NCBI GenBank assembly: GCA_021845665.1
Contig: JAJZVO010000015.1
Location: forward strand, 16,085 to 80,084
Direction of reading: 5' to 3'
DNA: 64,000 nt
From: Bacteroidota bacterium
Lineage (GTDB): Bacteria; Bacteroidota; Ignavibacteria; Kryptoniales; JAKASW01
Shown here: positions 8,894 to 16,627 of the stretch, in pieces
Layout of the letters: each line of letters begins with the position of its first letter
How positions within the stretch are numbered: the stretch's first letter is position 1
Program-made: the position numbers and the translations under genes
Notes under the pieces: generated by a model
Databases searched by the model: none
What the model was told of the DNA's origin: nothing
The model's input: the letters and a program-made list of their open reading frames with translations, nothing else

Positions 8894-10461
8894 TTATCTT
8901 TTCTGGTAAGGCGGCTGCTCGGGAGCAACCGGAGGGTGATCCTTCAGCAGCTGCATCACGACCTCGATTCCCTTTTTCACGCTGCTGGTCGTTGCCCGAC
9001 GCCAACTCGGCCGGGTTCTCCACCATATTGAAGTCGGGAGCCACGCCGAGCCCTTCAGCGAACCACTTGCCGTCAGGGGTATACATCCTGAAAGTAGGGA
9101 CAGTAACGGTACCACCATCGATCAGCTGCGGCGCCCCGGTAATGCCGATGAGGCCGCCCCACGTGCGCTCGCCGATAAGCGGGCCGAGCCCCGCTTCACG
9201 GAAGTAAAACGGGAATGCATCGCCACCCGAGCCGCTCCAGCCGTTTGTCAGCATGACCTTCGGGCCGAAGTTCGCGACAGGGGGGCCAGTTCTTTCCGTC
9301 ACGCACTGCCCAGAAAGCGAGCGGTTTCCAGTTGAGCATTTCGATGAACCTGTCGGGAATTTTACCGCCGCTGTTGAAACGCTCATCGATAATCAGCCCC
9401 TGTTTTTCGAACTGCGCGGTGAACTGCCGTCCGAGGTCGTTCTGGCCGGGTATGCTTGTGTCCTGGACATAAACGTATCCGATTTTTTCGCCTGTCGCCT
9501 TGTCCACCTTCTCCCTGTTGGTTTCTATCCAGGCGAGAAGCCGCAGTCTCGCTTCGTCCGCGAATTGTCTTTCTCTCCCGAACCGCTGTTCGGACCTCTA
9601 AGGTAAACCACTTTACCGGGGACAGCCTGAAGGCCCCTGTAGTTCCCCGCTTCCGGTGGGAGGATAGCCGTGCGTTCCGCGATGCCCTGGAAATTGATCC
9701 TGATCTCCTTCGATTTTTCCGGCGGCTTCTTTTCTTCATTCTTGCCTTCGTCTGCCTTCTTCTCATCGGATCCCTACACCGCTATTGTATCGTTTTTCGG
9801 TGAGAGCGGCGAAGCGAGAGTGTCCTGGAGTGTGACCAGCGCGATCCGGGTGAAGTTTGGATATATGAATGTATCTCCCGTGTCGCTGTATACCGGATCG
9901 AAGGTATTGTTCGTCAGGAAATAGAGAGACTTGCCTTCCGGATCAAAGGACGGATTAGTGTCGCTGTAATAACCGCTCGTAACCCGATAAGCCTTTTTCT
10001 CTTTCGTATCGAAGACATATATACCGCTGTGCTGAATATCCATTTCTTTTGCATACGCAATGCAGCGGCTGTCCGAAGACCATGATACCGTACTCGCCCA
10101 ACCGGTCGCTCCAGTATGCCACGTACTTGCCGTTCGGAGACCACGATGGATATCTTTCCGCGACACCGGAAGAATTCGTGAGGTTTACTACATTGCCGTT
10201 CTCGGCGGGTACCGAGATGAGTTCACCTCGCGCCTCGATTATGGCACGCTTGTCGTCGGGAGAAAGCGAATAGCTCCTTATCATACTCTCGACGTTCTCG
10301 CATTTCGGCATGATGGTGATTTCGTCGGTGACGACTTCGATTTGGACCTCATGATATTTCTCCGTCGCGAGGTCGAGCAGATAGAGTTTGCCTCCGGCTT
10401 CAAAGCCCATTTCTTGCGGCCCGACCGAAGGAAAATGAATTAGGTCCCGGCAAAAGAGCAC
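8894..10461 (-). pseudogene. Degraded tricorn-like protease (S41 family)
   Basis: Pieces of one tricorn-type peptidase lie in order on the minus strand but in different frames. Beta-propeller pieces come first (GGKLYLLDLATEKY, SYSLSPDDKRAIIEARGE, YPSWSPNGKYVAYWS; 10461 to about 10080), then PSFDPEGKSLYFLTNN. An in-frame TAG at about 9774-9776 is followed by a lysine/glutamate-rich linker and LPPEAGNYRGLQAVPGKVVYL. The S41 part appears in two more frames: GYVYVQDTSIPGQND and LIIDERFNSGGKIPDRF, then VMLTNGWSGSGGDAFPFYF with the candidate catalytic serine. The last frame change gives a terminal piece ending near 8894. The N-terminal propeller and PDZ part are missing. At least four frame breaks rule out a working enzyme as sequenced. 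Confidence 0.8.
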
Positions 10462-10470
10462 CGTAATTTA

Positions 10471-10824
10471 TCAGGGGTTTTTTCCGTGGGTATAATGGAT
10501 CACGTTCACTTTTTCCTCGGTGATCATGCCGCCGCATCCCGCCTTCTCGAAGAGATCTTCCACGATCGGCAGAAACGCGTCAATTTTTTCTTCAGCATCC
10601 ACAACCTCAATTACCATCGGGAGGTCTTCGCTCAGCTCAAGAAGTTTCGCCGTGTGTATCATGCTTCCCGCCCCGAAGCTTTCCACGCCCCTCAGAACGG
10701 TGGCACCGGCCATCCCCATCTCGCGCGCCTTTTCCACGAAGACGTGGTAGAGAGGCTTCTTGTTAAGATGATCGTCCTCACCAATAAAAATCCTGAGAAG
10801 CTTCCCGGTTCCTTCCAATTTCAT
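10471..10824 (-). CDS. DUF190 family protein, fluoride-switch regulated
   Basis: A 117-residue protein of the DUF190 family, recognised by the N-terminal LLRIFIGEDDH, then GMAGATVLRGVESFG (about 37-51), the central MVIEVVDAEEKI and the C-terminal GMITEEKVNVIHY. The fold is probably PII-like. It begins 9 bases after the crcB stop with a strong AGGAGG ribosome-binding site, so the two genes form one message under the fluoride riboswitch. DUF190 genes are repeatedly found beside crcB; the biochemical role is not established. A regulatory or accessory role in fluoride export is an inference from this linkage. The remnant of the tricorn-like gene begins just downstream. Confidence 0.9.
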   Translation of the reverse strand: MKLEGTGKLLRIFIGEDDHLNKKPLYHVFVEKAREMGMAGATVLRGVESFGAGSMIHTAKLLELSEDLPMVIEVVDAEEKIDAFLPIVEDLFEKAGCGGMITEEKVNVIHYTHGKNP

Positions 10825-10833
10825 AGGTACCTC

Positions 10834-11211
10834 CTATATTACAAGTTTTCCTAAAAGACTCCCCAGCCACGCGGCTAATAATGCCACTGTCAACGACAAT
10901 ACGATATTCGCCGCACCAAGCAAGAACGAGCCGTCCCTGAAGAGGCCGAGTGTTTCGTAAGTGAATGTCGAGAAGGTGGTAAAACCACCGATGATTCCTA
11001 TCGCAACGAAAACTCTGAAATCCGGGCTGACGAGAAATCTGTCTTCGGCGACCGTCAGAAAGAAACCTATCACAAGGCTTCCCAGAATATTCACCGCGAA
11101 AGTGCCATAGGGGAAACCGGCTCCCATTAGTGAATATACCCAGCCCGACATCAAATATCTTAAAAGAGAACCAATTCCTCCACCTATGAAGACTACCAAC
11201 GACTTTATCAC
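10834..11211 (-). CDS. crcB: CrcB/Fluc fluoride channel
   Basis: A 125-residue inner-membrane fluoride exporter with four membrane helices. Such proteins act as dual-topology dimers. Family signatures visible are GGGIGSLLRYLMSGW (about 10-24), the polar-track motif GTFAVNILGSLVIGF (about 37-51) with the conserved asparagine, and GIIGGFTTFSTFTYET (about 72-87) with the phenylalanine and Thr/Ser track residues. The length is typical. It is preceded by a fluoride riboswitch and terminator at 11249-11345 and followed by DUF190. The start is ATG 11211 after a GGATGGAG ribosome-binding sequence. Confidence 0.95.
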   Translation of the reverse strand: MIKSLVVFIGGGIGSLLRYLMSGWVYSLMGAGFPYGTFAVNILGSLVIGFFLTVAEDRFLVSPDFRVFVAIGIIGGFTTFSTFTYETLGLFRDGSFLLGAANIVLSLTVALLAAWLGSLLGKLVI

Positions 11212-11248
11212 TTCAGCTCCATCCTAAATTATCCAATGTGATACTACA

Positions 11249-11293
11249 CAAAAAAAAACTCCTGCCTTCAAAATATCCTAGACGGCAGGAGTT
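11249..11293 (-). terminator. Intrinsic terminator of the fluoride riboswitch
   Basis: On the minus strand, AACTCCTGCC (11293-11284) pairs with GGCAGGAGTT (11266-11257) in a perfect 10-base stem, followed by a run of T (11258-11251). The 5' arm overlaps the aptamer pseudoknot strand, so ligand binding should disfavour this hairpin and let transcription enter crcB. Confidence 0.85.
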
Positions 11294-11345
11294 ATTATTC
11301 TTTGGATCAAGAAACTTATTTAGACTGGCGAACTCCATCGCCAGT
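11284..11345 (-). promoter_or_regulatory. Fluoride riboswitch (crcB motif RNA)
   Basis: The RNA reads ACTGGCGA / TCGCCAGT (11345-11338 with 11331-11324), an 8-base stem whose six-base loop TGGAGT extends the consensus GGCGATGGAGTTCGCC. A small second stem follows (TTTCTT/AAAGAA, near 11300-11316). AACTCC at 11293-11288 can then pair with GGAGTT at 11336-11331 to make the pseudoknot. This is the crcB-motif architecture, and the gene downstream is crcB. The pseudoknot strand is also the 5' arm of a terminator, giving a transcriptional ON switch. A weak promoter candidate (TTGTTC, 17-base spacer, TAGTTT) ends a few bases upstream of the aptamer. Confidence 0.92.
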
Positions 11346-11405
11346 GTGTCTTAAACTAATAACTAAGAGACCGACGAACAAGATACGGCACAGATCGGCA
11401 CACGG

Positions 11406-11819
11406 TCAGTTGTTCTTCGCCCCCTGGTTGATCCACGTCCTAATCGTCGCGATCTGGGCCGAGTCGAGCGGATTATGGTTGAGCGGCATACGGGTGCCGG
11501 CCTGCCCTGTTATCTTGAGATAAAGGTAGCTGCTGTCGGCATCGTACGGTTTCACTATCAGGTAAGGCGGCTGTTCGATACTCGGGGCATTAACGATATC
11601 CTTGTAAGCAAATCCTGCCTGAAGACTCATGGGGGCAATCCCGCCGGTAACATGGCATCCCGGGATTGCGCAGCTGTTGGTAAAGATCGGCTGGACCTGG
11701 CTTGAAAAGCTGATGGTTGTATCCGAGGGCGATGGCCCGGTCGGGCTGAGTGCCGCCGTTTTCGAGCAAGCGGCCAAGCCGATCGCCATGAGTAGTACGA
11801 CCGCTGTCTTCATAGACAT
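11406..11819 (-). CDS. Cytochrome c-like lipoprotein with CX4CH motif
   Basis: A 137-residue secreted lipoprotein. The signal peptide ends in a lipobox (IGLAACSK, residues 13-20). After a Pro/Ser-rich linker come VQPIFTNSCAIPGCH (about 42-56), a central hydrophobic strand, RMPLNHNPLDSAQ and a C-terminal TIRTWINQGAKN. This is the layout of small planctomycete-type cytochrome c domains, where the histidine and a later methionine (RMPL) would ligate haem. The Cys-Cys spacing is four residues (C-AIPG-C-H) and not the canonical two, so covalent haem attachment is uncertain. A similar gene sits at 12210 in the opposite direction. Confidence 0.75.
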   Translation of the reverse strand: MSMKTAVVLLMAIGLAACSKTAALSPTGPSPSDTTISFSSQVQPIFTNSCAIPGCHVTGGIAPMSLQAGFAYKDIVNAPSIEQPPYLIVKPYDADSSYLYLKITGQAGTRMPLNHNPLDSAQIATIRTWINQGAKNN

Positions 11820-11943
11820 CCTTTTCGAGCTACAACAAAATAGGGCATCTTAAGAGTTTCAGGATCGGGAGTGAAATTACGGACCGGGCATGGCGGACAA
11901 AAACGGGAGAAAATTACTTAATCGGTTGTTGTACGGCCAGGGG

Positions 11944-12111
11944 TCAGCCGGAAATACGAATGCGCGAGAGGTTGGAGCAGCGGCGGCGCGGGAGATCCAG
12001 CCGCTTTCTCGGCATTACGTAAACTATGGCAGGCGGATCGACTGGTCTGGGATCTATGTTCGATATCGCCATGTAGAAACTGAAAGCGAAAAAGAATACC
12101 ACGTTCTTCAT
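11944..12111 (-). CDS. Possible small secreted peptide (weak)
   Basis: A 55-codon frame that starts with a lysine/asparagine and a run of hydrophobic residues like a signal peptide (VVFFFAFSFYMAIS), then a proline-rich and basic tail. There is no visible ribosome-binding sequence and no family resemblance. It lies in the otherwise empty 390 bases between the two cytochrome-like lipoprotein genes. It may be chance. Confidence 0.2.
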   Translation of the reverse strand: MKNVVFFFAFSFYMAISNIDPRPVDPPAIVYVMPRKRLDLPRRRCSNLSRIRISG

Positions 12112-12209
12112 GCATTCAATCTAAACAATCCATGAATTCTTTTAAAGCATCCGCGGCAAGACACAAATTGATGGCATTGATTGAGAGTGACCGACTGCTA
12201 AATTGATCC

Positions 12210-12614
12210 GTGAACAAATTTAAACTGATAATTCCATTCGCGATCATTGCCGTGTCGCTGGAAGTCTCCTCGTGCAAGAATGTACTCGGACCGACATCCG
12301 GTCAATCGACGATCGTCTTCCCGGATTCCAACGTTAGTTTCTACAGACAGGTTCTACCGCTCTTCGAAGAATCGTGCGACTACTCCGGCTGCCACGATAA
12401 TGGTACACAGGCCGGAGGACTAAGCCTTACCACTTATGCCGGTCTCTTCAGCGTCGCCGGCGTTCTCACACCCAAGGACACAGTACACAGCATACTCGTT
12501 CAGCGGATCCAGGGAATAGGCCCGATAATGCCCCCTCCTCCGCTGTCCGCGCTCAACAGCAACCAGATAGAAGGGATCAAGACCTGGGTAATGGAGGGGG
12601 CCCCTGCGAACTGA
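12210..12614 (+). CDS. Cytochrome c-like lipoprotein with CX4CH motif, paralogue of the 11406 gene
   Basis: A 134-residue lipoprotein with a GTG start at 12210 and a lipobox-like VSSCKN at residues 19-24. The core repeats the pattern of the neighbouring gene: VLPLFEESCDYSGCHDNG (about 48-65), GGLSLTTYAGLF, IMPPPPLSALNSNQ and a terminal GIKTWVMEGAPAN. The Cys-Cys spacing is again four (C-DYSG-C-H). The MPP motif would give the sixth haem ligand. The two genes are divergent, separated by 390 bases, and their proteins differ clearly, so this is an old duplication. A role in periplasmic or surface electron transfer is an inference. Confidence 0.75.
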   Translation: MNKFKLIIPFAIIAVSLEVSSCKNVLGPTSGQSTIVFPDSNVSFYRQVLPLFEESCDYSGCHDNGTQAGGLSLTTYAGLFSVAGVLTPKDTVHSILVQRIQGIGPIMPPPPLSALNSNQIEGIKTWVMEGAPAN

Positions 12615-12639
12615 GAAGTGGTCCGCTTCACGTCCGTCT

Positions 12640-14736
12640 TCACTTCTTTCTTTCCAGGAGTACCGGTTCGGCCTTTAAAGCGCTCACGCTATCGAAGAAA
12701 GCGACTGCTCGACCGTATCGCTCTGGCTGAAGCAGCCTGTTCTTCGATGTAAACACGTCGGTGAATACAATCTCACCCGGGTTCTCGTTCCGGTAAGACG
12801 AAGAATATCCGAAATCTGAATCGCGAAACTCAGCTTCCTCCGGCATATGTCCAACCGCAATTGAATCGGCTTCAAAAATCAAAGTCACCCTCTCGCCGAG
12901 TACGTAGGGATATTCAAATTCGACAGGGTATTCTCTAGAGGCGGTAGTCAGCCAGTTGAGATTTTCAAACGCCGGGAACGGATCGACATACAATGAATAC
13001 GAGCCGGAGCCATCAGGGACAACATTGTCGCCGCGGAATCGGAAGGACAATGCGAATGGCGTTTGAACAGAATCCGGTGAAGTTGTCGAGCAGGCGATCA
13101 GCGTCGAATTCCGAAATGTGCCGGCCAGCAGTGACTTACAGTAACTGGCAATTGTCCCGCTGTCCGCATCCGCGAGCTTATTCCGCATTACAATCCCCGC
13201 CTCTCCGCCATACTCCACTTTCACGCGAAAGTCGCTCAGCAGTGTCAGATGCTCCGCGACTTTTGCCGTAATATCTATCTGGTTATTCCATGCATCCGAT
13301 CCCGGCGTTGCGACAAAAAAAGACGTCCCATTATCATTCATGACGAGCGCGGCAGCTACCTCATCTTCGGGCGGAACTTCACCCACCCCACAGAACCGGG
13401 CCGATGGATCAAGCCATACTATATAGTTGCCGGGGATGAGAACACCGACGATCATCCTGTGAAATCGCCAGCACGGGAATTGCGTGTCGAGATGGCCGTT
13501 CGAGCGCGACAAGATCACGGCGGGTTTTGCCGGAATACCGACCGCACGGAGAAGGGCCGTCAGAAGGAGCGCCTTTCCCCTGCAATCCCCTTCTCCAGTC
13601 TGCATAACTTTCTGTGGATAGGCTGGCGCCAAATCCCCAAGCAGTTTCTTATTTTCCAAATAGCGAATTCCCTGAACGTACTTCAGAATGTTATCGAGGG
13701 TGTCGATTTCGGACGAAGCTCCATCGACCAGCAGTTCGGCTTTCTTCCTGACAGCGTTAGTGATAACGAGCCGCGGCTCGATGTAATCGTCGAAGTACCA
13801 TTTGGAGACATCATCCCAGGATTGCCAATATGACGGTGCAAATTGAACGTAGCCGCGATACCAATCCTCCGGCGGCATATCCGGCTCAGGTTTAAACGGA
13901 GGGACATCTTTTAACGTCCAGGTGAATACGTCGATCTTCCCCTGGTAAGTATCACTCGTTCCTCCTGACCCAAGGACGCCGTCCACTGTCCACGAGGCCA
14001 AGTCATGCCAATTTCCGCCCATAACTCCGGATTTATATTGCCGCTTTACTGACGGCTCTCCAATTTCGGGGTAATTGTACGTCACATAATTCCATCGCCA
14101 GTTCTTCGCGTCCTTCCGGGTGCTGCCAATTACGAATGACGGGACTGCTAGGGTGTAAATGCTTCTCATCACCGGCAGACGGCGCTGAATAACCCACTCT
14201 CCCGCCGGGAACGGTACGCTCTCTTTGTATGCGTAAGCATATTCGAGTATAGCTCCTCTCACGACGTCGCGGAATCTGAAATTCAGTTCAGCGACATCTG
14301 AGTGAAAGACCGACTCGATACCGCGCCTTCCGTACGTCGTGTGGAAATCTCGTGACCTGACATAGACTTCCTTCCCGTCCGGTTCAACGGTCCGGGCTTT
14401 GACCGCGATAAGAGTCTGGCCCGGACGAAGCCTGATCGCGGCTGAATCTTCCTTCCGGATATTTGAGAACACACGCTCTACCCTATGAACGGTCACAGTC
14501 GTATGATAATCATAATTCGTATCGAGAACGGTGACCACGTCGGTCCTGTCCATGATGATTACCGCATCGTCGTCCGGATATTCCGACCAGACAGGAAGGT
14601 GCTTGATACCCAGCTCGTTCTGAAGTGAGGAAATGCTCTCGAACGATAAGGTGGCACATGAAGAGATAAGGAAAGCGAGGCATAACAGGATAACGGCATT
14701 CATCCGGACAATGATGCGCTTCCTAAGCATTCTCAT
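12640..14736 (-). CDS. DUF3857/transglutaminase-like lipoprotein
   Basis: A 698-residue exported protein. The N-terminus holds a signal peptide with lipobox (FLISSCAT); a start at the internal ATG 14703 would give a more typical signal. DUF3857 spans about 45-230 (VTVHRVERVF, then KARTVEPDGKEVY). A transglutaminase-like core spans about 330-460, with the catalytic cysteine in GEGDCRGKALLLTALL, histidine in FHRMIVGV and aspartate in WLDPSARF. A beta-rich C-terminal part carries DPFPAFENLNW. All three catalytic residues appear present. Such proteins are common in FCB bacteria; their substrates are unknown. It is the intact paralogue of the pseudogene at 7868. Confidence 0.85.
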   Translation of the reverse strand: MRMLRKRIIVRMNAVILLCLAFLISSCATLSFESISSLQNELGIKHLPVWSEYPDDDAVIIMDRTDVVTVLDTNYDYHTTVTVHRVERVFSNIRKEDSAAIRLRPGQTLIAVKARTVEPDGKEVYVRSRDFHTTYGRRGIESVFHSDVAELNFRFRDVVRGAILEYAYAYKESVPFPAGEWVIQRRLPVMRSIYTLAVPSFVIGSTRKDAKNWRWNYVTYNYPEIGEPSVKRQYKSGVMGGNWHDLASWTVDGVLGSGGTSDTYQGKIDVFTWTLKDVPPFKPEPDMPPEDWYRGYVQFAPSYWQSWDDVSKWYFDDYIEPRLVITNAVRKKAELLVDGASSEIDTLDNILKYVQGIRYLENKKLLGDLAPAYPQKVMQTGEGDCRGKALLLTALLRAVGIPAKPAVILSRSNGHLDTQFPCWRFHRMIVGVLIPGNYIVWLDPSARFCGVGEVPPEDEVAAALVMNDNGTSFFVATPGSDAWNNQIDITAKVAEHLTLLSDFRVKVEYGGEAGIVMRNKLADADSGTIASYCKSLLAGTFRNSTLIACSTTSPDSVQTPFALSFRFRGDNVVPDGSGSYSLYVDPFPAFENLNWLTTASREYPVEFEYPYVLGERVTLIFEADSIAVGHMPEEAEFRDSDFGYSSSYRNENPGEIVFTDVFTSKNRLLQPERYGRAVAFFDSVSALKAEPVLLERKK

Positions 14737-15005
14737 TCCCAGGAAAGAGGCTCGTTATTGGAAAAGGCAAATTGAAGGCTCCGTCAAACCCTCTGCGCCT
14801 TCTACCGCTTAGCGCGCCTCGCGCGAGAGAGAGTAATCTTGCACTGCAAATCATATTTACAAGAAATTACACGCCCAGTCCCAGCTTTGCAAATCGTCCC
14901 GCCCCTGTTGAAGAGCGGGCTGGAATTCCCGAGAAGGCTCAGGGCTCATGCCCGGGTGTTCCGGCGAAAGCAACCCACTTCGTCAAGTAAGAAATTGCAC
15001 GGTTA

Positions 15006-15254
15006 TCAGGTGAACATCTGGTTCATCTCGCCCACTATCGTCATTTGTGCCCTTAGCTCCTCAAGCTGCGCGGTGAGTTGTTCCTTATGCTCCCGTTCCA
15101 TCTTTGCGAGTGAGATAAAGAAATCCCTCACTCTTGTGTCACACGCCAGTCCGGCGGCATGCCTATACTTCTCCTCCGACTCGATCTCGCTTTTGATCGC
15201 CTCTTCAAGAATCGATATTATCGTCTCTCTTATTTCGGGTTCATCCTTAGCCAT
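15006..15254 (-). CDS. Small ferritin-like (rubrerythrin-type) protein
   Basis: An 82-residue helical protein. I place the start at ATG 15254, inside the end of the upstream gene, because GAGGAG lies 6 bases before it; a longer frame begins at 15284. The first helix has EIESEEKYRHAAGLA and the second has KMEREHKEQLTAQL, together an E...E..H pattern like one half of a rubrerythrin four-helix bundle, so dimerisation could build a di-iron site. It is the last gene of the oxidoreductase operon. That setting suggests oxygen or peroxide protection of the iron-sulphur enzymes upstream, which is an inference. Confidence 0.7.
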   Translation of the reverse strand: MAKDEPEIRETIISILEEAIKSEIESEEKYRHAAGLACDTRVRDFFISLAKMEREHKEQLTAQLEELRAQMTIVGEMNQMFT

Positions 15255-15264
15255 CTTCCGCTCC

Positions 15265-16611
15265 TCAAATTTCCCCCATGACATGTTCTAGAATTGAAAG
15301 AAGCTCTTCAGATCTCTTCTGAGTTACGGCCACATCCTGGAATGCGAGTGCAGGCAAGATGCCTGTGATTTTCACGGCGGTGAGTATCCCGGCGAACGCG
15401 GCTCCGGACGGGAGGTACCTTCGCCTGAGCGGCAGCCTGACCACACGCCCGCGACAGCCGGGCAGTTCCAGAGTCTCATCGGCAACTATGAGAGTCTCGT
15501 CATTCGCTGCCTCAAACACCCCTTTCGTGGCGAGGTCCTTGACACCGTCCTCGGACACGACTATGACGACGTCCGGGATATCTATGCCCGTATAGAGAAT
15601 CTTGTCGCGAGAGAGCACGACCTCCGAAGCGGAGAAGCCGGTACCTTGAGTTATCGGGTTATCGTTTTTCTGAGTAGCGTTTGCGCCCGAAAGCACCGCC
15701 GCCTGTACCAGCATATATGCCGCGGACTGAACACGCTCCCCCGCCGTCCCTTCAATGATGAAGCCGGTTTTCTTCTCAAGCGCATTTTCGTACCGCGGCT
15801 CCATCCCGGCTCCTTTGTCTTCTACTTTCCGGCTCTCCATTTTTTCCCTGTAGATCACGCCAAGCTCCTTTCTGTCATCCCTTTGCACGATGATTCCGAG
15901 ATTCGCCGCCGGTCCCGCACCGAGTTCTGCGAGTTTGTTCCCCCGTATCGCATTGCCCCGCAGGGCGTACTCGGTACAGAGTTCCAGAACCTCGACGAGA
16001 GCGAAGCCGGGATAAGAGATCGCGGCAGCGATCGTTTCGGCGAGGTCGGCGTCGGTTGCCGTCTTCCGTGCAAGGAAGCCGGCATTTGCTCCTTTTAGGA
16101 GCTCTATGATATCCACCGGCGGGACTATGTTCCCCCCCGGCGTAGTAGCAGTGACAAATCCAAGCGGCGAGAAGCTGGAATTCTGGCCTCCCGTCATCCC
16201 GAACAGGAAATTATTGTAGAGTATGACGGTAATGTCCAGATTCAGCTGGGCGACGTTGACAAGGTGCAGAAGTCCGATCATCGCTCCGCCGTCTCCGATA
16301 ACGACGATGCTCTTAAGCTTCGAATCTGCAAGTATAGAGTCCGCAATCTCAACCCCCATCGCGAAGGCCGTCGACCTTCCGTGAGTAGTGTGAAGCGAGT
16401 GTACATTTTCGAATAGCGTATCCACGAGGCCGACACATCCTATATCACTCGTTATGTTGACGTTGTGCGGTTCGATCTCGAGACGGACAAGGGCGGCGTC
16501 GATCGCGTTCGTAATGTGCTGATGACCGCACCCCTTGCAGAAAGGGAATTTTTGCATAACCTTCAGGTAAGTTTTTCTGTTGGTCGATTTCGGAGTCGTT
16601 ACTTCGGTCAT
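15265..16611 (-). CDS. 2-oxoacid:ferredoxin oxidoreductase, fused beta and gamma subunits
   Basis: A 448-residue protein. Residues 1-270 are a thiamine-diphosphate-binding beta subunit of the KorB/VorB type: FCKGCGHQHITNAIDAAL, SDIGCVGLVDTLF, the ThDP motif GDGGAMIGL ... NN, and a PPVDIIELL segment. Residues 275-448 resemble a gamma subunit (AAYMLVQAAVLSGANA, then PITQGTGFSASEVVLS and IPDVVIVVSEDG). In ordinary gamma subunits the first loop reads GRGGQG; here it reads GTAGER, so coenzyme A or interface contacts may differ. It starts 16 bases after its alpha partner. The substrate (2-oxoglutarate, branched-chain 2-oxoacid or other) cannot be read from the sequence. Confidence 0.85.
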   Translation of the reverse strand: MTEVTTPKSTNRKTYLKVMQKFPFCKGCGHQHITNAIDAALVRLEIEPHNVNITSDIGCVGLVDTLFENVHSLHTTHGRSTAFAMGVEIADSILADSKLKSIVVIGDGGAMIGLLHLVNVAQLNLDITVILYNNFLFGMTGGQNSSFSPLGFVTATTPGGNIVPPVDIIELLKGANAGFLARKTATDADLAETIAAAISYPGFALVEVLELCTEYALRGNAIRGNKLAELGAGPAANLGIIVQRDDRKELGVIYREKMESRKVEDKGAGMEPRYENALEKKTGFIIEGTAGERVQSAAYMLVQAAVLSGANATQKNDNPITQGTGFSASEVVLSRDKILYTGIDIPDVVIVVSEDGVKDLATKGVFEAANDETLIVADETLELPGCRGRVVRLPLRRRYLPSGAAFAGILTAVKITGILPALAFQDVAVTQKRSEELLSILEHVMGEI

Positions 16612-16627
16612 TCAAGCTCCATTAGTT

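Noticed and set aside
11890..12135. Open frame of 81 codons on the plus strand between the cytochrome-like genes
   Set aside because: No ribosome-binding sequence, no motif and arginine/tyrosine bias of a random frame.
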